Part shown: piece after piece, positions 27,608 through 36,656 of the stretch
Position numbering within the stretch: the stretch's first letter is position 1
How the letters are laid out: the number at the start of each line of letters is the position of its first letter
Source of the DNA: Spirochaetota bacterium
GTDB lineage: Bacteria; Spirochaetota; UBA4802; JAGODF01
Length of the DNA: 64,000 nucleotides
Assembly: GCA_029974015.1 (NCBI GenBank)
Contig: JARKUF010000020.1
Location: 1-64,000 of the forward strand
Direction: 5' to 3'
The notes under the pieces: model-generated
What the model was told of the DNA's origin: nothing
Seen by the model: only the letters and a program-made list of their open reading frames with translations
Database searches by the model: none
Program-made: the position numbers and the translations under genes

Positions 27608-28671
27608 CACTTCCACTCCAGAATGTCGACGCTGTTGCGGTTGACACGGTACGAGTAGAAAGAGCCCGTCTCGTCCACCATGACGTCCTGAAAATAATAC
27701 CGCTTTTCATCAAAATTCAAAAGAACGTTATTAATGATGTTTCCTTCAAAATTCGTCACGACAAATCTGGTGCGCTTCTCCTCAATGTTCCAGAGGTAAA
27801 GCTGGGTGTCGTCCATCACGGCAAAGAGCTCGTTTTTCGGGTCCGGAATGTTTATAATGGCTTTCACTATCCGGCCCTCCTTGAGCGAGTAATTAAATAT
27901 CTTCCGGTACTTAAAGCGGAGCCCCTGATAATAGGCCACTGAAACAAGAAGGTCCTCACCCTCCCGGAGGGTCCGGATACAGTCGATCTTGCCCTCGAAG
28001 GCGGCGCCTCCCTCCTTCTCGGTAAATTCGGGATTGCTGAAATTGGATGAGAATGTGAGCTTCCGGTCCTGGAAGCGGCTCACGTTCCAGGTGTTGAACT
28101 TGCGGGACACCACGAAAAGGCGGTCCCTGCGGTCCACCTCCATGCTTTCTATAAAATCGAAGGGGATATTGGGGGCCCCCTGCCTTCCGAGAGTGTACTG
28201 AAGAGTGCCTCCTTTGTTGAACATCAGAACGTACGACGGCGAGAAGTCCAGATCATCGGAGTAACCCCTTCCCTCACCGGCAATCAACCTGTTTTGCACG
28301 TATATGTTCCCTTCCGAATCGGCCGTGAGAAGACCCATTACGCTGAAGTTAAACCCGGCGGTTTTTACTTCTCCCGATTTCCCAGGAGACGCCCCCCTGG
28401 GGCCGATGACCAATTCCGGTGAACCGTCCCGCTCCAAGACCTGAAGGCGCTTAAGACCGTTGTCGGTCACGTAGATTCGTCCTCCGAATATCCGGATTCC
28501 GAAAGTGAGGTCGAAGATACCGTCATCGCCGAATGTAAGCTGGATTTTCCCCGGTTCCTGTCCGTTTTCCAGGGTGCAGAGTTTCGACGAATTATAGGCG
28601 CTCACTTTCCAGTGGCCGCAGGCGACCAGCGATAAAAACAATAAAAGCGATAAAAGAAGAAAACGTTTCAT
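27607..28671 (-). CDS. beta-propeller lipoprotein, Leptospira-type
   Basis: A 354-residue lipoprotein (LSLVAC, Cys18; GAGG just upstream of the ATG). The mature protein has strand-rich repeats with NHL-like turns: GGRIYVTDNGLKRLQVLERDG, TADSEGNIYVQNRL, EVDRRDRLFVVSRKF. It resembles a family of Leptospira lipoproteins of unknown function predicted to form six-bladed propellers. It probably sits on an envelope face. It is translationally coupled to nnr by a one-base overlap, though no functional link is evident. Confidence 0.7.
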   Translation of the reverse strand: MKRFLLLSLLLFLSLVACGHWKVSAYNSSKLCTLENGQEPGKIQLTFGDDGIFDLTFGIRIFGGRIYVTDNGLKRLQVLERDGSPELVIGPRGASPGKSGEVKTAGFNFSVMGLLTADSEGNIYVQNRLIAGEGRGYSDDLDFSPSYVLMFNKGGTLQYTLGRQGAPNIPFDFIESMEVDRRDRLFVVSRKFNTWNVSRFQDRKLTFSSNFSNPEFTEKEGGAAFEGKIDCIRTLREGEDLLVSVAYYQGLRFKYRKIFNYSLKEGRIVKAIINIPDPKNELFAVMDDTQLYLWNIEEKRTRFVVTNFEGNIINNVLLNFDEKRYYFQDVMVDETGSFYSYRVNRNSVDILEWK

Positions 28672-29042
28672 TTAACCTCACGATATAGCCGTAACCCTTT
28701 TGGGGGTTTTTTGTAGTGGATATGAAACCATATCATCCAATCCTGAGGCCAGCAAGGCAAGTAATATTTTCATGCGAATTGCCTTGACAAAAAGAGTCGG
28801 ATTTTTTCGTAATAAGCAGTGCCGCATTGCATTGGTCCATCAACAAGCCCCCGCCGGCCCGCGAGAATCGGCGTCAGGAAGGAGGATGTGGAGATATTTA
28901 AGATAAAGGGATGCAATCACCGAAACATCCCCTCTCTTGCCCATCTCCCCTTCTCCACCTTAAACACATCCGCGGACTTTCCGGCACCATGCGGGGACAC
29001 CGCCTGCGGCGCCAAGGATAACAACCGAAAAGGAGCCCTATT
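28672..29042. other. 371-base region between divergent genes
   Basis: No gene. GATATG (28719-28724) and CATATC (28729-28734) form a perfect short inverted repeat, a candidate operator for either neighbour. A TTGACA box lies at 28784-28789 and a weak CGTAAT 18 bases further; this may be a promoter of the acyl-CoA dehydrogenase gene, but the match is poor. Confidence 0.35.
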
Positions 29043-30191
29043 ATGAATTTTTCACTGACCGACGAACAGCAGATGTTGAGGGATATGGTCCGTACTTTCG
29101 CGGATAACGAGCTGAAACCCAGGGCGGAACATTATGACCGGACCCACGAGTTCCCCTGGGACCACACCAAAAAGATGGGAGAGATGGGGCTACTCGGAGT
29201 CGTCTACCCCGAAAAGTACAACGGCGCCGGCATGGACTACCTCTCTTACGCCATTGCCGTCGAGGAGCTGTCCAGGGGATGCGCCTCCACGGGCGTCATT
29301 TGCTCGGCCCACAATTCCCTCTGCCTCTCCCCCATTTACTATTTTGGCACGGAAGGGCAGAAGATGAAATATCTCTCCAAGCTCTGCACCGGCGAATGGA
29401 TCGGCTGTTTCGGCATTACGGAGCCCGAAGCCGGATCCGACGCCGCCGGAACCAGGACCACTGCGGAGTTCAGGAACGGCAAGTGGGTCCTCAACGGCAC
29501 GAAGAACTTCATCACCAATGGCGGCGTTGCGAACGTTGCCGTGGTGACGGCGGTCACGGAGAAGGGGATAGGCCACAAGGGCCTCTCCTTTTTCATCGTA
29601 GAGAAGGGAACGCCGGGCTTCAGCGTAGGAAAGACCGAGGACAAACTCGGGATATGCGCCTCATCAACCACGGAGCTCGTCTTTGACAACTGTGAAATAC
29701 CCGAGGAAAACCTCCTGGGCAAAAAAGGGGACGGCTTCAAAATCGCCATGCACACACTCGACGGCGGCCGCGTAGGCATAGCGGCCCAGGCCCTGGGCAT
29801 AGCCAGAGCGGCGTTCGAAGACGCAAAGGCCTATGCCGTGGAGCGCAAGCAATTCGGCAAGTCGATCGCGGGCTTCCAGGCCATACAGTGGATGATTGCC
29901 GATATGGCCACCGAAATCGAGGCGGCACGCCTCCTGGTCTACCAGGCCGCCAACTATATGAGCACCGGAGAGCGCCAGCGCTACTCAAAATACTCCGCTA
30001 TGGCAAAGCTTTTCGCATCGGAAACCTCGCACCGCGTGACCCACAAGGCAATCCAGATATTCGGAGGGTACGGATACACGAAGGACTATCCCGCAGAACG
30101 GTACTATCGCGACGCCCGCATCACCGAAATTTACGAAGGCACCTCGGAGATCCAGCGCCTCGTAATCGCATCGAACGAGCTGAAGGTCTGA
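29043..30191 (+). CDS. short-chain acyl-CoA dehydrogenase
   Basis: A 382-residue FAD enzyme of the butyryl/short-chain acyl-CoA dehydrogenase type. Visible are the N-terminal helical domain (SLTDEQQMLRDMVRTFA), the flavin-binding GCFGITEPEAGSDAAG and WVLNGTKNFITNGG, the R-K-Q-F-G motif (VERKQFGKSIAGFQAI), QIFGGYGYTKDYPAERYYRD and the catalytic glutamate in ITEIYEGTSEIQR. It introduces a trans double bond in acyl-CoA and passes electrons to ETF. Length and motifs are standard. AAGGAG precedes the ATG. It is a single-gene unit closed by a hairpin terminator. Confidence 0.95.
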   Translation: MNFSLTDEQQMLRDMVRTFADNELKPRAEHYDRTHEFPWDHTKKMGEMGLLGVVYPEKYNGAGMDYLSYAIAVEELSRGCASTGVICSAHNSLCLSPIYYFGTEGQKMKYLSKLCTGEWIGCFGITEPEAGSDAAGTRTTAEFRNGKWVLNGTKNFITNGGVANVAVVTAVTEKGIGHKGLSFFIVEKGTPGFSVGKTEDKLGICASSTTELVFDNCEIPEENLLGKKGDGFKIAMHTLDGGRVGIAAQALGIARAAFEDAKAYAVERKQFGKSIAGFQAIQWMIADMATEIEAARLLVYQAANYMSTGERQRYSKYSAMAKLFASETSHRVTHKAIQIFGGYGYTKDYPAERYYRDARITEIYEGTSEIQRLVIASNELKV

Positions 30192-30211
30192 CAAATAACG
30201 GTACTCACGTC

Positions 30212-30244
30212 AGAAAAGGCCGTCCCCGCGGGGCGGCCTTTTCT
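30212..30244 (+). terminator. intrinsic terminator after the acyl-CoA dehydrogenase gene
   Basis: AGAAAAGGCCG (30212-30222) pairs with CGGCCTTTTCT (30234-30244), with a CCCC/GGGG extension inside and a U-rich 3' arm. Confidence 0.85.
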
Positions 30245-30309
30245 GCAGCACGGCAATCCCCTAAGGACGCCGAAGATTAAGGTTCCGGGAAGGCCCTGCG
30301 CCTTCTTTT

Positions 30310-31899
30310 TTAGGAAAACACAATCTCAATACTCGTACCGCCGTTACCCGAGACACTGATGCGCCCCCGAAGCTGGGTCGCGAGTGCGTTCACTATCCGC
30401 AGGCCTAAAGTTTCAGTTTTCAGCGGATCGACGCCCGCGGGAAGACCAATTCCGTTATCGGATACGGCAAGGCGGAATAATTCATCCTGCCGCGCGCATT
30501 CAATCCGTATCGTCCCGCTTCTTCCGTCCTTGAAGGCGTACTTTATGGCATTTGTCAAAAGCTCGTTTACAATAAGGCCCACGGGTATCGCCCGATCGAT
30601 ATCGATGAAAACGTCCTGGACCTCATAGAGAATCTCCACCGGGCCGCCGACCGGAAAGTAGGTGTTTTTAAGATGCTCTGTGAGGGAAGATAGATAGCTA
30701 CCGAGGTTGATGTGCGCCAGATTGTCGGACTTGTACAATGTTTCATGAGCTAAGGACATGGCGCGAATTCTGTTTTTGATGTCATCGAAAACACCTCTCT
30801 GGCGTTCCGAGTCCGACTGCATGCTCTGGAGTGATATGAGGCTCAGTATCACCTGAAGATTGTTCTTCACTCGATGATGGATTTCCCTGAGGAGCACCTC
30901 TTTTTCCCTCAGCGACTCACGTACTTCTTCCTCTCTCCGTTTTCTCTCGGTGATATCACGCATCAGGGCAAGCACTTCGCCATCGCCGCATTTGACCATT
31001 CTCGATTCAAAGTTCCGCGTCCCTTTTTGCGGGATATCAAGTTCATATTCAAAAGTCTGTATCTCCTCAGTTTCCAGGGCTCTGGTGATTATTCCAAATG
31101 TCTGTTCGGCAATCGCTGTGGGTAGAAGCGTTTCAAGGCGCTCACCGACAATCCGGACGCCTGGATCCGTGTAAAGATCAGCAGGATCGGCTTGATACCC
31201 TAGGACGGTCCCGTTTTGGTCTAAGGTAAACATTATGTCGGGAATCGCATCCAGAAAAGCATTGGCCCTCTCCTCGCTCTTCCGCAAAGCCACTTCAGTG
31301 GCAATGCGGGCGGCGAGCTCCTCGTGGGCCTCGGACAGTGAGTCAGAAATCAACCTCTGGGCTAAAATTAGGCTGCTTCCGGCAAGATGCAGGGCCAGGC
31401 ATAGGTTTATCCATCCCGCCCAGGGAGGCACGGGAAAGTGGACCGGAAGGGCCACGCCCCGGATTTCCATGAGCACCATGGCCGCGCCTGCAGCGGCGCT
31501 CAGGATAGCGGAGAGCACCGAACCGCGCGACCCGAGAAGGATCCCCGCCAGAACCGTGATCGCTATGTAATAAACAGCATCGACACTCCGCATGCCCCCG
31601 GCAAAAAAAATAAGGGCCGTCGTGAGCAACCAGAGGCCTACAAGAAGTACAACACTGGCTGTGCGAACATGGCCGGTGTGCATAATCCACTTGCTGAGGA
31701 CCACCATCATCGCGACCCCACCCACTATGGCCAGGGAAGCCTCCGGGCGGGCGAAGAAAAAGGCAGAGGCAAAAGCCGCCATCACCAGCATGACCGAAAT
31801 ATTTTTCAATATAGAATTGAGGATCGCGGAGGTGCGGGTCCTTTCTTCATCGAGCGGAAAAACGGGGTGGGTAATGATTTTTCGCAGTATTGAAGGCAT
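30310..31899 (-). CDS. membrane sensor histidine kinase, PAS plus HisKA_2
   Basis: A 529-residue kinase. Residues 30-195 hold about six membrane helices. A PAS domain follows (NAFLDAIPDIMFTLDQNGTVLGY to VLALMRDITERKR, about 225-330). The kinase core is of the HisKA_2 type: the phosphorylated His lies in LLREIHHRVKNNLQVILSLISLQS, and the ATPase part has VGLIVNELLTNAIKYAF, SDNGIGLP and LGLRIVNALATQL. GAGGT precedes the start. No response regulator gene is adjacent, so its partner is unknown. Confidence 0.93.
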   Translation of the reverse strand: MPSILRKIITHPVFPLDEERTRTSAILNSILKNISVMLVMAAFASAFFFARPEASLAIVGGVAMMVVLSKWIMHTGHVRTASVVLLVGLWLLTTALIFFAGGMRSVDAVYYIAITVLAGILLGSRGSVLSAILSAAAGAAMVLMEIRGVALPVHFPVPPWAGWINLCLALHLAGSSLILAQRLISDSLSEAHEELAARIATEVALRKSEERANAFLDAIPDIMFTLDQNGTVLGYQADPADLYTDPGVRIVGERLETLLPTAIAEQTFGIITRALETEEIQTFEYELDIPQKGTRNFESRMVKCGDGEVLALMRDITERKRREEEVRESLREKEVLLREIHHRVKNNLQVILSLISLQSMQSDSERQRGVFDDIKNRIRAMSLAHETLYKSDNLAHINLGSYLSSLTEHLKNTYFPVGGPVEILYEVQDVFIDIDRAIPVGLIVNELLTNAIKYAFKDGRSGTIRIECARQDELFRLAVSDNGIGLPAGVDPLKTETLGLRIVNALATQLRGRISVSGNGGTSIEIVFS

Positions 31900-32097
31900 A
31901 GCACCTCGACGCCGATTACTTGGAATCGCATGTTATACAGATAATATTGCACATAAGGAATATCCTGTCAAGCAGTGGAATTTTTTTCAGGACGTACCCG
32001 GTCATGAAACATAAGGGCGCCTAAAAAATTAAGCAAATTCGGCAGCCAGGTTTTTATTAATGCACTTCATTTTTTTTAAGGTTTCCATAATTATTTA

Positions 32098-32126
32098 TTG
32101 ACCACTACTTTGATGAGCAATATACT
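32098..32126 (+). promoter_or_regulatory. sigma70-like promoter of the small lipoprotein gene
   Basis: TTGACC (32098-32103), a 17-base spacer and TATACT (32121-32126). Transcription would start about 100 bases before the lipoprotein start codon, so the hairpin at 32168 lies in the leader. Confidence 0.6.
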
Positions 32127-32167
32127 GCAAAAAATTTCGGGCAGGATTACCCGAAACCATTTATTAT

Positions 32168-32199
32168 GGGAACCTCAGGTTTTCTTTTTTGAGGTTCCC
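32168..32199. repeat. AT-hairpin module of the palindromic repeat
   Basis: GGGAACCTCA and TGAGGTTCCC form a perfect ten-pair stem around a T-rich loop. This is the first module of the repeat family, standing alone in the leader of the downstream gene. Confidence 0.7.
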
Positions 32200-32230
32200 C
32201 CAAAATAAACTAAAAATTCAGGAGGATTTT

Positions 32231-32455
32231 ATGAAAAAGTACATCATAATTGCAGGCATCGTCTTTGCGACCGGCGTTCTACTTCAAAACTGCTCCAGCA
32301 TCTCTCTTAACCCGAAAAGGATCGCCTGCGAAGAAGTCTGCGCCCAGGCGAAGCAAAAATGCATTGACGAAGGGAAGGCCGGCGAGGGGAAAGCAGCGGC
32401 CTGTAATGTGGCCCACGACCAATGCATCCAGAAATGCGCCAGTGAATTTCCCTGA
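32231..32455 (+). CDS. small cysteine-rich lipoprotein
   Basis: A 74-residue lipoprotein: signal peptide MKKYIIIAGIVFATGVLLQN before Cys21, a spirochaete-like lipobox. The mature part has six further cysteines in a regular pattern (CEEVC, KCID, ACN, QCIQKC), suggesting two or three disulfides in a helical hairpin. GGAGG precedes the ATG at 32231; the frame is open further upstream, but that start has no support. No known family. Its own promoter and terminator suggest an independent, perhaps abundant, transcript. Confidence 0.75.
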   Translation: MKKYIIIAGIVFATGVLLQNCSSISLNPKRIACEEVCAQAKQKCIDEGKAGEGKAAACNVAHDQCIQKCASEFP

Positions 32456-32512
32456 TCCTGGCGCAGTGTAGCCAATATATCAGGGCCGGATGGCGTCCCG
32501 GAAATATGGAGA

Positions 32513-32538
32513 GGGAGCGGGAATTTTTTCCCGCTCCC
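32513..32538. terminator. hairpin terminator between convergent genes
   Basis: GGGAGCGGGAA (32513-32523) pairs with TTCCCGCTCCC (32528-32538) across a four-T loop; A and T runs on both sides would let it work in either direction. Confidence 0.75.
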
Positions 32539-32554
32539 GTATTAGTAAGCGATG

Positions 32555-33394
32555 CTACTCTCCGGGCTCCTTCACGTAAAGGCCCCGGGCAATGGAATGC
32601 ATAGGCATGCCACGCCTGAAGAGAAGAAACCAGTAGACTATCAGGCACAGCGGAAGACCCGCCAGATAGCCCCAGCCAATGCCGCCGAAGAGTCCCCCGA
32701 GGTTGATAACCACGACAGCCGCTATGATCGCCAGGCCAAGACACACTATCCACTGGGCAGAGAAAAAGAGGATGAGTATTTTCACCGGACCAGGCAAATT
32801 CCCTTCAATGGAGGGATCGACAGCCGCTCCTCCGCGGACCCCCTGTATCATCCCCATGATCAACATGGGGGCAAAAAAGACAGCCATTACTACCAGGGTC
32901 CACCATACCCGGCTGGCATAGAAAAATGAAAAGCCCATGTGCTTCCCGGGTTCCCACAGGGCGCCGCCATGGACGCTTGCATCGTAAAGAAAACGCTGGT
33001 AGCCCGTGCCGTCCCAGCCGCAGGCTAAGATGAACCAGAAGATGATCCATGCCACCATCCAATTGACATGGGCAGCGTAATATTTTCTCCGGCGCGCCAG
33101 TTTCCAGGTGGTCCAGTACCCGAGGATCCCCTGGGTGATATTTGTCACGCCGAAGATCACGACAAGCCAGGCGGGTATGTCCCCCTTGCTCGTCGCCACC
33201 TGCATGGTCTCCCACTGGGGAAACTCCCACAGGAGATACAATCCCGAAGGTGCGAAGAATACAGCAAGGAAAAGCAGGAGAAACGCATAGCATTTGTTGT
33301 TAAACGGTTTCTCTTCTTTCTCAAGCTGCCGCGCCGATGCGGCGGCGAATGTGGCGCCAAAGGCGTACGCCCACACTACATCGACCTGTACCAT
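32555..33394 (-). CDS. polytopic membrane protein of unknown function
   Basis: A 279-residue protein with about seven hydrophobic segments (for example AFLLLFLAVFFAPSGLYLLW, WMVAWIIFWFILACGW, ILILFFSAQWIVCLGLAIIAAVVVI). AAGGAGG stands before the ATG at 33394, so the extra N-terminal residues of the longer frame are not used. Short loops are rich in Trp and Gly. I cannot place it in a characterised family; related proteins of unknown role seem to occur in other environmental bacteria. It stands alone, with a terminator downstream. Confidence 0.7.
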   Translation of the reverse strand: MVQVDVVWAYAFGATFAAASARQLEKEEKPFNNKCYAFLLLFLAVFFAPSGLYLLWEFPQWETMQVATSKGDIPAWLVVIFGVTNITQGILGYWTTWKLARRRKYYAAHVNWMVAWIIFWFILACGWDGTGYQRFLYDASVHGGALWEPGKHMGFSFFYASRVWWTLVVMAVFFAPMLIMGMIQGVRGGAAVDPSIEGNLPGPVKILILFFSAQWIVCLGLAIIAAVVVINLGGLFGGIGWGYLAGLPLCLIVYWFLLFRRGMPMHSIARGLYVKEPGE

Positions 33395-33558
33395 ACTAAC
33401 CTCCTTGAGAAGAAAATTGTCGGGATTGCAAGTATATACATTATTTAGGAAAACATGTCTGGCCAAAAACAGTGCGTTCCAAATATGACCGCTAAGGAGG
33501 ACCAATGTTATGTGAAAATACCTCTAAGAGAGAATTTTTAAACCAGGTGGTTTATATC

Positions 33559-33629
33559 TAAGGGCAGTCACAAAAACCATGATTTCCCGTTTACCTTTGG
33601 CAGGCGAAAAATCCTTAGTCCTGAGTATG
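33559..33629 (+). repeat. degenerate variant of the palindromic repeat
   Basis: AAGGGCAGTCAC, the variant left part also present at 48466-48581, is followed by a broken GC hairpin and a reversed linker (TAGTCCTGAGTATG). It overlaps the end of the ribbon-helix-helix-like gene region. Confidence 0.35.
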
Positions 33630-33635
33630 GGGGAA

Positions 33636-34115
33636 TCATTTTTTGAAGGTGATTCGGATGATTTTTGCGTTTTTTCGTTTTTTTTGGCGTTTTGGCATGG
33701 GGCCCCAGTAGAATTCCCAACATATAACCCCATCAACAGCACTCTGTCCGATAGCATACTGGTCTATATCTACATAGTTATGGCTTTCCCCTTTAGCATG
33801 GAGCAGTTCGTCCAAATATTTCTCTACAGCCTTGCTCACAAAAAAAGAAACAGACAACTTACCCAACCTCCGAAAATCAGAAAAAAGCTCATTCTCCTTT
33901 TCCCTGAAGGTAATAGTAAAACGATGCCACCGTTTGAGCGGGTCCCGGGCCTGGTATTTGACCAGAGAAAAGCCCCCCTGGTGCCAGGAAAAGTCTTTTC
34001 GTACCCGCATAAGAAGCAAAATAACAACCCCGCGTTTGGAAATACCAAGATGATTTGCTGCAAGTTCAATTTTAACAAACACCGCGCTCTTCATATTAAT
34101 GGTTGTTCTCAGCAT
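33636..34115 (-). CDS. putative ribbon-helix-helix DNA-binding protein
   Basis: A 159-residue basic protein. The first 35 residues (MLRTTINMKSAVFVKIELAA then LGISKRGVVILLLMRV) look like a strand-helix-helix DNA-binding unit of the CopG/MetJ kind. A second block, RWHRFTITFREKENELFSDFRRLGK followed by SVSFFVSKAVEKYLDELL, also fits a strand-helix-helix repeat. GGGAGGATACGG stands before the ATG. Similar proteins of unknown role appear in spirochaetes, to my recollection. The C-terminus is Lys/Arg-rich. Function as a regulator is inferred only from the predicted fold. Confidence 0.55.
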   Translation of the reverse strand: MLRTTINMKSAVFVKIELAANHLGISKRGVVILLLMRVRKDFSWHQGGFSLVKYQARDPLKRWHRFTITFREKENELFSDFRRLGKLSVSFFVSKAVEKYLDELLHAKGESHNYVDIDQYAIGQSAVDGVICWEFYWGPMPKRQKKRKNAKIIRITFKK

Positions 34116-34255
34116 CCGTATCCTCCCGGGGATGCATAAATAACTTCTCCCAAAAATACATACGAAAGCTGTTCAAAAATTGTTAAAAAATTTTTCACTC
34201 CAACGCAAAAAACCGAAAACCTTGAAAACCGCATGAAGATTACGGCGGTTCAAAA

Positions 34256-35956
34256 TCATTCGATTTTTTTTCGGTACTCCTTCGGAGAAATGCTCATAAG
34301 GCGGGTGAAAGCCCTGTTGAAAGTGCGCAAACTCTCGAAACCGGACTCGAATGCGATATCGATAATTTTCCTTTCCTTGTCCCGGAGCATCACGGCGGCG
34401 CTGCGGACCCGAAGATCGTTTATATAGTTCTGAATTTTTTTCCCCGTGTAGATACGGAACGCCTTCCCCAAATGATCGCAGTTAAGCCCCACGAGGGACG
34501 CCAGCCCTTCCCGTGAAATATCGTGCATGAAATTCTCATGGAGAAACACTACGGCCTTCTTCACCTTTTCTTCCGTGGCGGGCGATATCGACTTTCGCCT
34601 TTCGTTGACCCCAATGGCGCGCGCCTCCAGGTGCAGAGCTTCCACCATGACTGAAAGCTCCCTCAGGCTCCGTGAGAGGTCCTCCGTGCGCTCTTCCACA
34701 CGCTTTTCAAGGTTGCGGTTAAGGTCCTCGGATTCGCCAAGGGCGTTCATAAAGCGGTGCACAAGAATAAGGGCCGCTCCGAGAAACATCATGGCGGCGC
34801 AGTAACCGAAAATGAGGACGTCAAACCGGTAGCCTCCGGCGGATATTCCGCTCCCCAGGGCCAGGGAGAGATATACGATGCCGTCATGGGCGGCCCCCAG
34901 AGAGAGGACCACACCGGGAAGGAAAAGCATCCTCGCCTGCGCGTTTTGCCGCCTCAGGGCCGTCATATGGACCGACAGATTGTAAAGCGCCAGGGGCGTA
35001 ATCGACATGATGACGAAAACGGCGATCCATCGGTGCCGCGTAACGTCATATCCAAAGGCCATGAGAATAGTATTTAGCGCCAGAAGTCCCCAGAGGGACA
35101 CCTCTATCTTTTTCCTAGAAAACCCATACAGGCGGTGCAAAAAACCAAGGTGGAACACCACGAGGGCGGTCCACATGAATCCAAGAAACTTCAACCTGAA
35201 AAGCGTATCACTCCACAGAGGCACCACGGCGCAGGTTTCATAGACCACAAAAAAACCCGGCACAAGCTGGAGAAGAAAATATGGATACTCTGTCCATCTG
35301 GGCCTTCGCACGTATATAAGGAGGATGATGAGGCCGACTGCGCCGCATACGGCCATGACCGCGTAGTTCAAAGTATGCAATATGAGGGAGGTATCTCGCC
35401 GAAGGCGCCAGGTCCCGATATCGTCCACGGTGATGTCCCCACGGGCCTGTCCGAAAAACGAGTAGGCGATCTCCACGGCAACGACATTCTCCCCGGGGGT
35501 AATGGTGCCCGGAGGGACAAAGTAATGGCGGGCCTGGTTCCACATTGCCCTTCCTTTCGGGGGTATGCCTCCCGTGGAACCCACGAGGACCCCGTTTACA
35601 AAGGTACGGTCCGCATTGCCAATTTTGCCCAGTGATAAACCGGCGCCTTCCCGTGCCCATTTTTCCGGGGCGATGAAGCGCTTCCGCACCCACACTGTTC
35701 CCGCCGCGCCCCCGCCCTTTCGCTCCACGTATGCGATGACGCTCCCGGGAAGGACAATATCGTCCCACTCCCGGTCCCGGTACTCCGCTTGCGCTTGCTC
35801 TTCTCCGCCTCCGAGGGAAATTTTCCACAGGCCGTTGAGAGAAATACTTTCCGCGTCCGGGGCCGGGCCGCAAAAAAGTGACGTCACGCCGAAAAAAAGA
35901 ACCAGACAAAGAACCGGGAGCTTAGCTTTTAAGGTACTGGTCATAGGGAAAGGCAT
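34256..35956 (-). CDS. membrane-bound AraC-family regulator with a 7TMR-DISM sensor
   Basis: A 566-residue protein. It has a signal peptide, then a beta-sandwich periplasmic sensor (SLNGLWKISLG to DDIGTWRLRRD, about 40-190), seven membrane helices (200-410), a coiled coil (LNRNLEKRVEERTEDLSRSLREL) and a C-terminal AraC DNA-binding domain. The two helix-turn-helix units are ISREGLASLVGLNCDHLGKAF and IIDIAFESGFESLRTFNRAF, closed by ISPKEYRKKI. It would sense a ligand outside and bind DNA from the membrane as a one-component regulator. The sensor fold resembles glycoside-binding sandwiches, so a sugar ligand is possible. Confidence 0.85.
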   Translation of the reverse strand: MPFPMTSTLKAKLPVLCLVLFFGVTSLFCGPAPDAESISLNGLWKISLGGGEEQAQAEYRDREWDDIVLPGSVIAYVERKGGGAAGTVWVRKRFIAPEKWAREGAGLSLGKIGNADRTFVNGVLVGSTGGIPPKGRAMWNQARHYFVPPGTITPGENVVAVEIAYSFFGQARGDITVDDIGTWRLRRDTSLILHTLNYAVMAVCGAVGLIILLIYVRRPRWTEYPYFLLQLVPGFFVVYETCAVVPLWSDTLFRLKFLGFMWTALVVFHLGFLHRLYGFSRKKIEVSLWGLLALNTILMAFGYDVTRHRWIAVFVIMSITPLALYNLSVHMTALRRQNAQARMLFLPGVVLSLGAAHDGIVYLSLALGSGISAGGYRFDVLIFGYCAAMMFLGAALILVHRFMNALGESEDLNRNLEKRVEERTEDLSRSLRELSVMVEALHLEARAIGVNERRKSISPATEEKVKKAVVFLHENFMHDISREGLASLVGLNCDHLGKAFRIYTGKKIQNYINDLRVRSAAVMLRDKERKIIDIAFESGFESLRTFNRAFTRLMSISPKEYRKKIE

Positions 35957-35993
35957 TTGGAATGAGTATTCCTGGTGCCGATAAAAATTTCAA

Positions 35994-36533
35994 TCACTCT
36001 TCGCCGCGCCGCACACCCTTCCCTGAAAGGAAAACGGCGGCAATAACGATAATAGAAAAGACAACAAGAAACCATTTAATCACGGAGGAAAGTCCGGCCA
36101 GTAAGGCCGTCGTTTGTGTGATGTTTCCGCCGTCGATTACAAATGATACATGTAAAATATTTTCCACAAGGTCCATCAGGGCGGCAGAAACGGGGGCCAA
36201 AAACATGATATTCCACCGGCTTTGAAGTGACGCTCTGTTAAAAACCCCTGCCATAAGCGACACGAGAAGCGCCCCATAGAGGAATGGATGTAAAAAATCC
36301 AAATAAAAATGGTTGATGAAATTTTGTGTGAGTCCTTCTGCTTGCCAGTGAGCAAGTATTGCCGCCATCACATCGGCGGAGAATGTGGATTGCATTTCCA
36401 TAAACTCGCCCATGTCCAGCGGATACAGCAACGCCGCGATGCTTACCTGGGAAATGACATATATCGCCGCCGTCCATCCCAGGACCTTCCCCGAATCCAT
36501 ACGCCTTCGTAAGTTCTCAAATATTTGCGCCAT
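35994..36533 (-). CDS. four-helix membrane protein of unknown function
   Basis: A 179-residue protein with four hydrophobic segments (VLGWTAAIYVISQVSIAALLY, FLYGALLVSLMAGVF, WNIMFLAPVSAALMDLVENIL, IKWFLVVFSIIVIAAVFL). GGAGGTGATA precedes the ATG at 36533, so the longer frame to 36557 is not used. No family recognised. It lies 37 bases upstream of the AraC-type regulator gene on the same strand, so the two may be cotranscribed. Confidence 0.65.
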   Translation of the reverse strand: MAQIFENLRRRMDSGKVLGWTAAIYVISQVSIAALLYPLDMGEFMEMQSTFSADVMAAILAHWQAEGLTQNFINHFYLDFLHPFLYGALLVSLMAGVFNRASLQSRWNIMFLAPVSAALMDLVENILHVSFVIDGGNITQTTALLAGLSSVIKWFLVVFSIIVIAAVFLSGKGVRRGEE

Positions 36534-36656
36534 TATCACCTCCCGTATCCAACACATGATGTGTTTCGGAATGCGGTGCGCATTTCCCTTCGGCCTTTAC
36601 GCAATCTCAATTCAGCACGACTGCATCAACCAGCCTGATTCAACTCCCGCGGATTA

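Larger units (their letters stand above)
31900..32230. other. 331-base region between divergent genes
   Basis: Contains a promoter at 32098-32126 and a hairpin at 32168-32199, annotated separately. I see no gene in the remainder. Confidence 0.5.
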
